Assembly: GCF_905475395.1 (NCBI RefSeq)
Contig: NC_058338.1
Location: 14,088,935-14,152,934 of the forward strand
From: Chrysoperla carnea
Taxonomy: Eukaryota > Arthropoda > Insecta > Neuroptera > Chrysopidae
DNA: 64,000 nucleotides
Reading direction: 5' to 3'
The position numbers and the translations under genes are program-made. Of this stretch, positions 12,601 to 24,300 are shown piece after piece; position 1 is the first letter of the stretch; each line of letters begins with the position of its first letter. Below the pieces are notes generated by a model, which made no database searches, was not told the origin of the DNA, and saw nothing but the letters and a program-made list of their open reading frames with translations.

Positions 12601-15600
12601 AATTATGTAACGTTATTTTCTATAATTTTTAATAAAATCAAACTTACTATTAACAGAAGGAGATGTTGCCTCCGCATTAGAAATATCTACTAATTTATTA
12701 GATGTTGATTTAGCATCCTTAATTGGTGATGTTTCTGTACTACTGCCCGTACGCCCTATACTCTTGTTATCAGCATTGTGGCCACATAAACGACACTGTT
12801 GTAATTGTTCATCCGTTGAGCGTAATTTATCTTTAAGTGCATGAATCTCCTCTTCTAACGGCACAACCAATGATCTTAAGACTTCTGCATCTTCTTGAGC
12901 CTTTAAAAAAAAAGTTTTTAGAGATAAAATAAGAGTTAATGTTTATCTATTATAATTTTATAGCTATCACTGTTGATAAATGCAATAAGTTTTAAAAGCT
13001 CGAAAAATATAATGCCGATCAAAAAAATTAATATATTTTGATAGAAGTTCGAAAGAAGAAAGAATATTATTATATTATATTTTCAAAATTCAGTACATAT
13101 AGAATATCTAAACAATTGTATATCTTATTTTTTATATTTCTTATCTATTAAAATTTTCTTTTATTTCTTCGTCGTTTTTCAGCAATTGTAATTCTATTTT
13201 TTTTTCAATTCTCAAGATATTTGGAATTTTATCGAGAAAAATTTATAATGAAAATTTCAAGGGCAGATATATTTACAATAAAAAAAGATAGGAATATGTA
13301 GGTGTTTACTACTTAGTATTATAAGAAATAATTTATAATAAATAGAAAAGGTTAAATACATGGTTTTCCCAATACCGTTCATGAAAGTAAATAAATATCA
13401 TTTTTATAAAGAATTTTTATAATTTTGGTACGCTTCCAAACTTCATATAAAATTTTAGGATAGCATTTCTCATGCTTTTAACCTTGACTGGAGTGGTATG
13501 CCTTCGATACAGACATACTACCATAAGTTATGTATATAATTAGAGTCGGATGTCTACCACCAAAAAAATTCAGACACGTAAACTTACCCGTCTCATACTT
13601 TCTTCTAAATTTTCTTGATTTGAATGTGCATCAGCTCCTAATTTTCGTGCCAGAGTTTTTGTAACCGCACTTAACATGATACTTGGCGCTAAACTCGTTG
13701 ATTCCTGAAGAATAATTACAAACAAAAATGTTATAATTTATTTTATCAACGTGTAAACAATATCTGACCATAATGAAATTAAAATTTTGTTAAAAAAAAA
13801 ACTAGTTTTTAAATAATTTTTAAATGTTCACTCGTTAAATGGATAAATAAAAATGATTTTATCGCCGTCAGCATGTTTTGTGTTATCAATGAGAATGTTA
13901 ATTTGAATATAATTATGGCAGGCGGCAATATCGACCCTCGGTGATAACGCATTGTTGATTAAATTATCAACAAATATTACTGGTTACGTATACTGGGAAT
14001 AGAAAATTGACCGGTAATAAAAGTTAACCATTTATATTTTATACTACTGACCTTGGAAATAATTTTTTTTAATTCGTTCGTGTAAACAAGGAAGTACTTT
14101 CTGTTTCGAAAATTCAGTAATAACATACAGGGTTAGCCAGATAATTCAAGCTTCGAAATAAATTCAAAATGTTTTTTATTAAAAACGGGTACCTCGTGAT
14201 TAATTGTGCCTTCTCTTAAAAAACGAACGTTTTGGTGATTTATTGTTAAATGTTCCATTTACCAATAGATGGAGCTACAGATTCGATTTTCAATGAATTT
14301 CCTCTTTTATAAGGAAATGGAGCTGTGTTAAAAACCACAAAAATACTGATAAAAAATTGAAAATACTACAAAATACTGAAATGCCCATTTGGGTGGAATT
14401 TACCCAGTGTGATTAAATAGAGTGAAATTTGTATAAACCAAAATATTCATATTTACAAAGAGTGGTCGAAGTAAATTAGTAAAAATTCATAATTTTTAAG
14501 CTTGTACGTGGTTTTTGTGCAAAGCTGTCAAAGTAAGGCTAAATAAGGCCAATACTTTTTATTTAAAAAATATGGGAATATACAATTTTTTCGTTCAATT
14601 ATAGAAATAAGGAGATCGTGGGGCTTTTAAACTAAAAATAGTTTAAAATTCATACCGAAGACGTATGGTGTGGTGAATTCTGCTGCATCAACGATCGTAA
14701 TTCACTATTTTCAGTTTGCAATTGTTGTGTGAATAACTTCAATTTTTTCAATTCCGTGTCATACATTGAACGTGAACATGTTGATTCCTCCATAGTTTCT
14801 AAAAAAATAATGTTCGATTTTTATCTACAGATTGTCTAATAAAAAAAATTTTAATGATAATATTAAATGAAAAATACCTTGAAATAATTGTTGTAATGTT
14901 GCAATTTCCTCTTGTGCCTTACGTTTTTCCACTTCCAAATCTGATTCTAAACGTAAATCGGCCACACATAATTGACTACGAGTCTCATTCAATTCCGTTT
15001 GAATTTTTTTCACTTCTTCGCGTAATGCTAACTTCTCTGCGGCATTTTGTTTTAATTCAGCTAGTACAGAAAATCACAGGTAAATATTTTTAGAAATATG
15101 ATACTCAAATCAAAATCCATGTACTATTTTGCGCTTAATTAATGAGCAGGAAGATTTCCTGGGATAATTTTCGGTGTACGCATATGATCAACCAGTATGG
15201 ATTCAAAAAAATCAATACATCAACAAAACTTTAAATAATTTGTTACAGCAAAATTAAGGTAAGTACAGCGTTCAATATTAGTGTTGTTATTATAGTAGGG
15301 ATGGCGCAGCAATGGCACGCTACACAATATTTTTGGCACGCCACCGATCACAAAATTTACTATAAAGTATTATAATAAAAACACGCGCCTGTTATTGTAG
15401 TTTCATCGTGGACTACAATAGGGAATATTCATGAAATTTAAATTTGGTTCAAATATTTTTCTTCCGTAATTTTAATGACTGGACATTTCAACTAAACCAT
15501 TATTTTAGTAATTAATATCTTTTTATTTACTTAAAATTAGTTAATAAAAGTACAAATTCAGTGAGGGCATTTAAAAATTTCTAGAACGGAAATTCAAATT

Positions 15601-16613
15601 TTTATACGGGCGTGACATCGAAGTACGGGCTTGTCAAATTTGTTGACATACTGTATGATATTAATTACTTACATTTTATATCGTATTTCATTAAATTATA
15701 CTATTATACGGCTTTTTATTAGAAAACTTAATACTAATGAGTGTAAATTCTGTGTTGTAAATTCATTTTTTAAAGTGTAAATTATACATCGAACTGTCAC
15801 CAATTGACAGATCACGTACTTATACGTCATCAACAGAGAGCGCCAAAAAAATGCGTTTAAATATCTCAAAATTAGAATGTATTTTAAATATATTTATACT
15901 TAAATACAGCATTTTTAAGCAGTATTTATATTTTTTACTTTGTTATAACGGTGTAAGCAATGAATTAAAAATATAAAAAAAATACATAAATATTCCCTAT
16001 TGGTATTTTGAAACAAATCAAAAATCCGTTATTCAAAAAAGCGAGCCAGAACTACATTAATTAATTGTAAGTGCAATGAAGGACAGAAATAAGCAGTCGA
16101 CGTCCATGATTAAATATGTATTCCCAATCAAAGCAGTATCCGATTTGTAAGAAGATGACCTACAGTTTTTAAAAACAGATTATGAGTTGTTACTGTTTAA
16201 GTTTTCAACATATATAATTACGACATTGCAGTAAAATCCTCAAAAACCGTTTAATCGATCAAACATATGTATATTAAGAACAGAGTTTGGAGTTCAATCA
16301 ATGATAGGTTGGGACATTGCAACAACTTAAACTAACCTTCTTTTTGTAGAAAAAGTTCTTTCATTTTAGCTCGTTGAACATTAAATTCCTCGCTAATAGT
16401 TTTCTTTTCATTTTCTAATTGATGAATTTGTTCCGTTAGCATATTTATCTTTTGGGTATAATCTATATAAAAGAAAAAAGCAAAATTTCAATAAATTAAT
16501 GTAACATATTTCATATTTAATATATAAACGGCGTAAAAAGTTTTTTTTTTTTTTTTAAATATTTATATTATGGTATACTAACCCACTTCGTTTTCTTGAA
16601 TATTATTTTCCAT
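9692..16613 (-). CDS. RABEP1: Rabaptin-5-like Rab GTPase-binding effector with C-terminal FYVE-type finger
   Basis: Rabaptin-5 family coiled-coil protein that bridges active Rab GTPases on early endosomes. Twelve exons, in gene order: 16613-16583, 16462-16337, 15060-14878, 14798-14656, 13704-13588, 12900-12648, 12284-12010, 11953-11808, 11626-11345, 10536-10455, 10352-10125, 9859-9692. The phases join to 2034 nt, 677 aa. Family blocks seen are 'QRAKMKELFLQKE' near the start, 'LVVPLEEEIHALKDKL', 'CDMCNNYETQL', 'NDNLIGKHS', and the Rab5-binding segment 'SEQVQKDFVRLSQSLQVELE'. The vertebrate tail is replaced by a zinc finger: C609/C612, C625/C628, C633/C636, C653/C656, with 'KKIHCRHCG' resembling the FYVE R(R/K)HHCR signature. 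The shortness (human protein about 860 aa) reflects a reduced middle region. The first exon is the least certain part. Confidence 0.9.
10800..11045 (-). repeat. Diverged family-A-like repeat fragment in a rabaptin intron
   Basis: Inside the intron between exons 9 and 10. It carries 'GACAGGCAGACTGACAG' and 'ATAAACTGAATTTAATATA', in the same order as the CAGACAGAC and 'CTAAACTTAATATA' segments of the minus-strand family A copy at 4100-4655. The rest is too diverged to align by eye. Confidence 0.4.
12425..12500 (-). repeat. Family B fragment in a rabaptin intron
   Basis: 'AAAATCGGTTCATCCATTTA' and 'GCTACGATGTCACAGATAGAC' match the corresponding part of the family B copy at about 1475-1520. It is truncated on both sides and lies in the intron between exons 6 and 7. 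Confidence 0.5.
12901..13587. other. Rabaptin-like gene intron 5
   Basis: An intron of 687 bp with GT-AG ends on the minus strand. The content is AT-rich with no recognised element. Confidence 0.6.
13705..14655. other. Rabaptin-like gene intron 4
   Basis: An intron of 951 bp. Near 14130 'TACAGGGTTAGCCAGAT' looks like a transposon end of the 'CAGGGTGxxxCA' type, but I find no matching second end. Nothing else is supported. Confidence 0.45.
15417..16003. mobile_element. Possible MITE in rabaptin intron 2
   Basis: 'CAATAGGGAATATTCATG' at 15417-15434 is inverted at the right end as 'CATAAATATTCCCTATTG' (15986-16003), about 570 bp apart. It lies within the intron between exons 2 and 3. No clear target-site duplication and no ORF. 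The short arms make this tentative. Confidence 0.45.
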
Positions 16614-17149
16614 TGTAGTCACTACCACTTGTCACTTATTTATATAAAATCACTTTGAATAAATTAATTGAAATGATATTTGTAATTAAAATTATTAATT
16701 GTATTCATAATTAGTGGTTAGATGTTTTATAGAAATGCAACTTAATTTTTTTTATATATTTTTTTCTCAGAACAGTATGTATCATCTGTCAAATTGAATA
16801 ACTTCTTTGGCTTCAGATTGTCATTGTAGTGATATCTATTTTTTATTAATAGAACTACAAACTTTGAATGAAAAGATACTAATGCAAAAATTTTTAATTT
16901 AAAATAAAAAGATAACTTTTTTCAATTATTTTTCTAAAATTTTATTATTATTGGGACGCTTAAGAATGTTTAAAAAAAATATTTATGCATCGGTTAAAAT
17001 ACTTCAGTAAAAATGTTTTCCATAAATAAATAGGTAAGAAAACGTGTTTTTATTATTAATTTGATTATCTTTATTAATTGCGGCAAGGACAAATTAATAA
17101 CGAGTCTGTAATACAGAGCTGTAACCGATGGGACATTCACATCTATAAT
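16614..17149. other. Upstream flank of the rabaptin-like gene
   Basis: AT-rich sequence holding the presumed promoter and 5' UTR of the minus-strand rabaptin-like gene. No confident TATA box or initiator was picked out. Confidence 0.4.
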
Positions 17150-17520
17150 AGATTTCAGATTTTAATCATCTCTAGTAAAGATTCTCTACTTGGATGTTTG
17201 TTTGTTTGTTACGCTTTCACGCTAAAACTATCGAACGAATTTGCATGAAACTGTACAACAATATAACTCATATATCAGAATAACACATGAGCTATAACTT
17301 ATAAAGATACACTTAAAAAAAATTAAATTTAATCTGACATTTTACTACTCCATCTATAATCATCACTTTGAACCATAAATTAAAGAATTCTGCAAAAATT
17401 TAAAACAGTAAATGTCAAATAATTCACGGCCATCTTTTCTGATATACTGTGTATATATTTTAACTGTGTAAAACAATCCCTGCGAGTGTTATGGAATGAG
17501 GATAAGTGAGTCTATGGATT
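17150..17520 (+). repeat. Dispersed repeat family E, copy 1
   Basis: Contains 'TTTGTTTGTTTGTTACGCT' followed by a block ending 'AACACATGAGCTATAACTTA'. After that comes 'TTTTAACTGTGTAAAACAA' and 'GAGTGTTATGGAATGAGG'. Both blocks occur at 28255-28620 on the opposite strand but in swapped order, as expected for two samples of a tandemly repeated unit. No ORF. Confidence 0.65.
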
Positions 17521-18283
17521 GTTTCTGGGGAGGGGGGTAGATATACAAAATTGGACCAATAGAGTTTCTGGCAACTATAAGCTTTTCTGGACAAGAAGCA
17601 ACTGACAAAATGCGGTCCTCAGATTTTTCAAACTGAACTTTATTTAGCGCCTATTCTAACATTACAAGATAGCCATTTTCGTGTTATCAAAAGGTAACAA
17701 CTCAAATATTCTGATATACCACTTTCTACATTTATTTATTTATTTTCTAAGGCTAAAATACCTACTCCCTTATTGTGCGAAGTTAAGCCTACGCACATGG
17801 TTTTCTGAATAATAAAAAAATTTTATCAATGTAAATATAAATAAATTATATTTGCATAACAGCATGCTGAGAATAATCGTAGCCTGTTACAAAACGAAGT
17901 AAAACAAAAATTTATAATAATATTTATATTAATTTTGATTTTAAACTAAACAAAAACTTTATTGCACTTCTAGAATCTTATAAAATTGCTTAGATTTGAA
18001 GGGTTGGAATAGACTTCAGTCGTGCGGGTACTCCATATTTTCATTTCAATTTCACTTTTTACCCTGCCTTTTTGGTGAATTTTGTTTGTGTGTTTAAGGA
18101 AAAATGCGCAGTGGTTCTTTTGATGAAATTTGGTGTGTGTCTATGAGTGGGTCCCTATAAATGGTTTAGATTCACAATTGGACATGATTGGTGGCGCTAT
18201 GATTGAGTTTTAAGCCTTAACCCTCCCGAGCCACGGCCCTTCAAAGGTTGTGCCTACATGAAGGGCTCGGTACAATAAATTTT
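17521..18283. other. Non-coding spacer, IFT22 downstream flank
   Basis: No exon or named element found. It follows the stop codon of the minus-strand IFT22 gene and so includes its 3' UTR. Confidence 0.4.
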
Positions 18284-19322
18284 TTACTCTTTACGATGAT
18301 TTTTTAATGTTGAAAGTAATGAAGTAACATATACACGAAAATCATTCTTTAATTTCAATGAGTTTTCACTCAAATTCACCTTAATTTGAGATAGTTTTGC
18401 AAATGTTGGAGCTGCAACAAAGAAAAAAATTAGTTAAAATTTTAATCTTGTCAATTTGCATTTAAGCGTACATAATTTAACAATATCCATTTCAATATCA
18501 CTTTCATTATTTGGTAAAATATGATTAATTACAAAACATTGTCGTGCACTCAATTTTGGTTGGGTTACAAAATAATTGTAAAAAATTTCCAATTTACGAT
18601 TTGTTTCTGTGGAATTTCTGGAGTACACAAAAATTACACCATGTGTTTCATGACGTAGCGCAGGCCATGTTAATTTATATCTGTAAATATAAACGTAAAT
18701 TGAATTTCAGATTCAGTCAGAATTTGATTGAAAATATTTTTTTTTTCGCCTTTGATCTCATCTGTATAATAAATATTTTATATTGTCATGTGCATCGTTC
18801 TTTGGAACGTGGAAAGCCGGGGTGGGGACCTCCTTTTTTCTTTATGAACCTGAACCCTTCTAGGGGCTTCGAGGGGTTTTTTTCTATGAATCGAGCTAGT
18901 TCACAATTATTCATGTAGATTATATAAATTGTGTATTTGTGAGAGGCATATGTGTTTACGATTCAGGCAAATAAAAGTCGAAATACTTTGGAGTTGTTTT
19001 TGAATTCAAAAACTTATACTAACTGATCGTCACCGCTGGTGTCCCATAATTCAATTTCAGCCGTAATATGTTCATTATTTACATTCAAATCTGGATAATC
19101 AAATTCAACAATTCGTAGTGCTTTGGTGGGACCTAATTTAAATGAACCATCTGCTTTCCATTTTGGACCATTGTCTGATAATGTATTTGCAATGGAAGTT
19201 TTACCCGTCTATATATGATTCGAAAAATAAAATAAGATATTTTTGAAAAATACATATTTTTAATAATTTATTCTTACCCCACACGGTCCAATTAATAAAA
19301 TTTTTAGCTTTTGTTTTTTCAT
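18284..19322 (-). CDS. IFT22: Intraflagellar transport protein 22 (Rab-like 5 GTPase)
   Basis: Small Rab-like GTPase of the intraflagellar transport B complex, which builds cilia. Four exons: 19322-19278, 19208-19024, 18680-18472, 18411-18284. They join to 567 nt, 188 aa; the human protein is about 185 aa. The P-loop 'GPCGTGKT' sits at residues 12-19 and is split by the first intron. 'ELWDTSGD' is the G3/DxxG region, followed by 'WPALRHETHGVIFVYSR'. The third exon ends at the weak donor TTAT|GTACGC. This choice gives 'LSPTFAKL' across the junction, matching 'LSPPLNKL' of the vertebrate protein. Reading through instead would give a foreign tail and an early stop. The last exon encodes the helical C-terminus ending 'TLKNHRKE'. 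In this insect the gene would matter mainly for sensory cilia and perhaps sperm, which is inference from family knowledge. Confidence 0.92.
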
Positions 19323-21262
19323 TACTATTTTGTTTTGGTTTTTTGTTTGGATGGTTGCTACGGAAACATATCTTTACATATATACAGGTATAATACATGA
19401 AGTAGCACTTCGCTATCTGTATTTTTCTATAGGCAATATTATTACAGTTTTGTCATGCATATAGAGTAGAGTTTAATAGTTTCACTTAGCAAATAATCGT
19501 ATCAGTTATGAGTTTAGTCAAAGAGTTTATATCTATAGGGGAACTTCAATGACTTCAACAATGCGTAGCAGAAATTTTGGGTTAATTACTCTTATACCAC
19601 CCGTCTCGTCCATTGTTTTATTTTTATTTAATACCGGTTTTCCACTAAACGGAAAAACAAACAAACAAAAACAATACAGAAACTCGTGTCACTACTCCAA
19701 ATTACATTTTGAGCTGTTTAAGAACAGCAGGAGTGTTTTGGCGTCAACGAACTTGAAGTCAGAGAGGTGTCGTCAAAGTGAGGCCAGCTCAAATAAGCAC
19801 ATCTCCTCAGGACAAGAGCTTGACAATAATGAAGGATTCACCTTTTTTCCTTACGTGTATATCATGGAAATAATTTAATTTTTGTATGAATTTTTTATAT
19901 GGTATTATTAAAATATTACTATTTCTGATGTAACGTGAGAAGAATGGTCAAAAATGAAATATAAGTTTGAATGTAATTCACCAAGATGACATAAGCAACT
20001 TTCCTGCTTCGTATAAAAGCTTAATCGAGATAAATTGAAATTAACTAGTTGCAGGTCACCAACCGTGTTGAAGAGGCCACAAACTACATGAATAAATACA
20101 GTAAGAGTGCTTCGGGCTAAGTAAGAATGCTCATACGAGTTTAAAGTGTATAGGAAAAATCACTAACACATTTTTAAGTTGTTTGAGTGCACATAGTGTA
20201 GAGATTAATAAGTTTAGAATTAGTGGAAAAACCAAAACATTGAACTCAATAATATTATAGACTGGGGGCTAGAAGAAGTTGAGTATGAAAATATGAGGAA
20301 ACGTATAGCTTTGCTTGTATTCTGGTATTTTCTTCGAATTCCTTAAAGATGGTAAAAACGTAAGAGCGGCGTTAAATTACAAAATAAGCGTGTTTATAAG
20401 TGCAACAGCTCTTTATGTTATTATCCTTTGTCTCGAATTTTTTGATTATTAAATATAAAAAAGAAGTCTATGCGTTTAATACCAATTGCAAGTGAACAAA
20501 TGAACTTAGCGAATTCAATTGAAAACTTTTTAGAGAATTTATTCAGAAACAATAACTTTAGTAGGTATTTATGGACCAAAATGTATCTGAGAGAACAGGT
20601 AAAATATTAAAACAAGTTTTAGTGTACGAAGTTACGGACAATAAAATATCATTGGTCGATTTTGTGCTATATACAGATTTTAAGGACGCTGACCTGACCT
20701 TCCATAAAGAAAAGTTCAATCATTGCTATCGGTTCTCATATTTTACATACCAAACTCTTTCTAGCGCCTGCTTTATTTAGCAAATAATTCAATATCATAT
20801 TCATAGATAAATAAATAGTATTTATAGATCATATCATTTCCTTTCAAAGTAAAATAAAAGTTTTTTAAATTTAATATTTTCCTTATAGCAAAATGTTTAT
20901 TGGGTGTCTTTTTAGTATAGACCTAATGAAAATAAATAGCATTGACAAAAAAATTAATTGGAGCGCTTCTTCACAACTCATCACTACCTTTTACTTAGGC
21001 ACCCTTTTTCGATATTATGGTCTTGAAGGCTATCCAACCACCTGTATAAATTTGACATTTTCTATTGGGATGTCTTTAATTGGTGTGAGTTTTTGATTCA
21101 AAAAAATTCTAAAAAGACGCATGCAACTTGCAATGCACCTTGTCTCAAATCTTATTGGAACTTCTGGAAAAAATCAATTTTTCAATTAATCCTTATACCT
21201 ATGAACTTACATCCATGTCACACTCAATAGCTTAAATGGGATAAAAGCCTTCAATAAAAAAG
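19323..21262. other. Intergenic between IFT22 and esterase cluster
   Basis: The two genes diverge from this spacer. A 109-codon frame (19549-19878) and a 69-codon frame (20571-20780) match no family I know. The stretch 20470-20780 could be decayed coding sequence: an open frame with 'SEQMNLANSIENFLENLF' precedes a GT-like site. I cannot assign it to anything. Confidence 0.4.
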
Positions 21263-21270
21263 TATATAAA
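21263..21270 (+). promoter_or_regulatory. Probable TATA box of the double esterase gene
   Basis: TATATAAA lies about 66-73 bp upstream of the proposed start codon. An initiator-like 'ATTTAGTTTT' follows at about 21293-21302, roughly 30 bp downstream of the TATA. Spacing and sequence fit a core promoter. Transcription start is inferred, not shown. Confidence 0.5.
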
Positions 21271-21335
21271 CAGTAATGAATCGTTGAAGAAGAATTTAGT
21301 TTTGCGAGTGAAGAGCCTACAATGACAACACAATG

Positions 21336-24300
21336 ATGTTAAAGGCAAGTAAATGCTAATAAACCTTGCAAAGTATACTCAACGCCAAAAAAATTTATCG
21401 CAATAAGAAAAATTAAGATTCGTCGTATAAATTATAAATTATTAGTTATTTTAATAAAGAGTGGTCAAAGTGAGTTATTCAGAATTTTTAAGGTTGTAAT
21501 ATTATTGTATTTTGAACAAAGTAGTTATTAGAATATCACTCTTTAAGTAGAAACACGATTTACATTTTTTTATTTCAAAATAATACGCGAATAAGTATTT
21601 TCAACTATATCAGAATATTATTGAAATTACATATTATAATATTTTAAAATTATGTATAAATCTACGTCAGTTGATCAACAGAAATGTAAGTTTTTAAAGT
21701 TTTTAACTATAATTTCCCCTGAGATTAGTTTTTATACCGATTAATAACATATAAAAATTCAAATATATCGTTATCATCAATAAATCATTATCATCAAGAA
21801 TATACAAGATGCTGTTGGTTGGTTCATATTTTTTGGCTTTGAGTGTACTTCCATATTTTTTGTTTGAAATCGTTTATCAAACAGGTTTCAGGTAATAAAA
21901 ATCAAGTGATATCCCAATGTCGTTAAACCTCAACCAAAACAAAAATTTAATATTTATGTATATTTTTTTTAGATTTTATTATTGTTAATTGTTGTGACAA
22001 CAATCGAATGTTATCGTGGACACCATCTTCCAACTGGTTATAAGCATCATAATCAGTTAAATTCTGGACCAAAAATTGTTCGATTACCGTTGGGAAAAAT
22101 TTTAGGTTCAACAGATTTTAAAACACGACTTGGTAAACAAATTTATGCATTTCGTGGAATCCGATTTGCAGAGCCGCCAACTGGTAGTCGTAGATTTCAG
22201 GTGGAGTATTTTTTAATAAATCCAAAAAATCTAGAGTACGATTCCAGAGGACCTATACATTTTGGTATAAGAAAGCTTTAATTTATGTAAAAAAATATTT
22301 TTAAAGGCACCTGAACCTGTGAAATCATGGGAAGAAGAATTCATTCTAGATGCCACAGAAGAAGGGCCAGCTTGCCCTCAACCCGTACATATAACACGAG
22401 AAGAATTTGGATGGAGTACATCCGAGGATTGTTTACGCCTGAATGTTTACACTACAATGGTAATTTTGAGATGTCTGTTTCTCTAGTTAATGATGAATTT
22501 CAAAAAGTATATTGATTAATAAAATTATTTTTCAGTTACCAAATGGCGAATCAAAAAATAACACATTACGCCCGGTTGTAATTTATTTCCATGCTGGAGA
22601 ATTTTATGGCAGTTCAGGAATTTCAAGTTATCATGGCCCACAATATTTATTAGATAAAGATATCGTTTTAGTCACTGTAAATTATCGTCTTGGAACATTG
22701 GGTATATTAAAATTTCCAAATTTTCTTACTTGAGAATTACTTTAAATAATAAATTATTTTCATAAGGTTTCATCAATACTGGTGATGAAAACGCACCTGG
22801 AAATTTAGGCTTGAAAGATCAAGTTATTGCTATGAGGTGGGTACAGCAAAATATTTTAAGTTTTGGAGGTAATCCAGAAGAAGTAACTATTATGGGCTAT
22901 AGTTCTGGCTCATGTAGTGTGGCGTTGCATTTAGTATCTCCAATGTCTAAAGGTAAATCCAAATTTCGATGACGACCATAAAATGTTTAACCGTCTAATT
23001 GATTATTTTTTAAGGTTTATTTCATCGAGCGATTGCTATGAGTGGCTCACCAACATCAGCCATTAAATATACAAATCAATTAGATTTAGCTAAGAAACAA
23101 GCGGAAATTTTAAATTGCCCAAGTAATACAAGCCAAGAAATTATAGATTGTTTAAGAACAAAAGATGCTGAAGATATTTCAAAAACTTTCTTTAGTTTTC
23201 GAGAGGTAGGTTCAGATCCATTGTTGATCTGGAGACCAGTTATTGAGCCAGATCATCCTGGTGAAAAATTCTTAACTGAAGATCCAGCTAAATTATTTCA
23301 TAATGGTAATTTTACGAAAGTACCTTTTATGATTGGTGTTAGTGAAAATGAATTTGCGGGAAATGCATATAGTAAGTAGTCATAAAAACTGAGAATCTGT
23401 TTTTAATTTGCTTAAGTTTTTGTTTTTAATAGATGTTGTAGCTGATGAAAATTTACGAAATGTTTGGAATAGTAATTTCGCATACGTAGCTCCAATTGCA
23501 TTTGGTTACGAACGAAACACATCAAAATCTTTGAACATTAGTAATAAATTAAGAGATTTTTACATAGGTGAAAAAGAAATCAATTTGGATTCCGTTGAAG
23601 GTCTTGGTAAACTTTATGCTGATAGTGTTGGATGGAGTATTAGTAGATTGGCTTATATGGTGGCTCAATCGAATGATTATCCAGTTTATTATTACAAATT
23701 TGCATACTCGGGACGCTTCAGTCATTTTTATTCGCCTTTCACAAACAAAACTATTGGTAACAATAAGACTTTCCAAAAATTTTCTTTTATTAATAAATTT
23801 TCACTTTTAGGTGCATCCCATCTTGATGAATTAATTTACTTGTTCTACATAAGAGCACATTATTTGTCATTTCCACTCTTTAAACCAAGTGATCCTGAAA
23901 CGAAAATGGTTGAGAAAATGACAACTTTGTGGTCAAATTTTATTAAAACAGGGTTTGTATCGATAATCCAGAACTACCAAAGTCATGGGTTAATAACTTA
24001 ATGTTTATATTTTTAGAAATCCAACACCTGAGGTACAAGAAGTTACAAATAATGTTACTTGGATACCTTTTACTACGAAAGAAGAAAATTACTTGAATAT
24101 TGATTCTAATTTAACAATGGAAAAAAATTTATTTGCAGATCGATATTCGGTTTGGGAACATTCGTTTCCATTTGTAGTAAAAAAAATACATAAAGTCACA
24201 ATTGTAAAAACAGTTTACATTGTACGCGTACACACACCCTTGGGAAAAATTCTAGGTTCAACAAATTTTGAAACACGCCTTGGTAAAAAAATTTATGCAT

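Noticed and set aside
18544-18918. 124-codon plus-strand open frame
   Set aside because: Antisense to IFT22 exon 3 and its intron; no family resemblance.
19549-19878. 109-codon open frame upstream of the esterases
   Set aside because: No recognisable domain, no conserved splice context, and a composition consistent with chance.
21809-21891. ATG-initiated hydrophobic stretch ending at CAG|GTAATA, an apparent alternative first exon for the double esterase
   Set aside because: Length 83 nt leaves two extra bases, which would throw exon 2 out of frame; the other donor within it is also out of phase. The three-codon exon shared with the neighbouring gene fits better.
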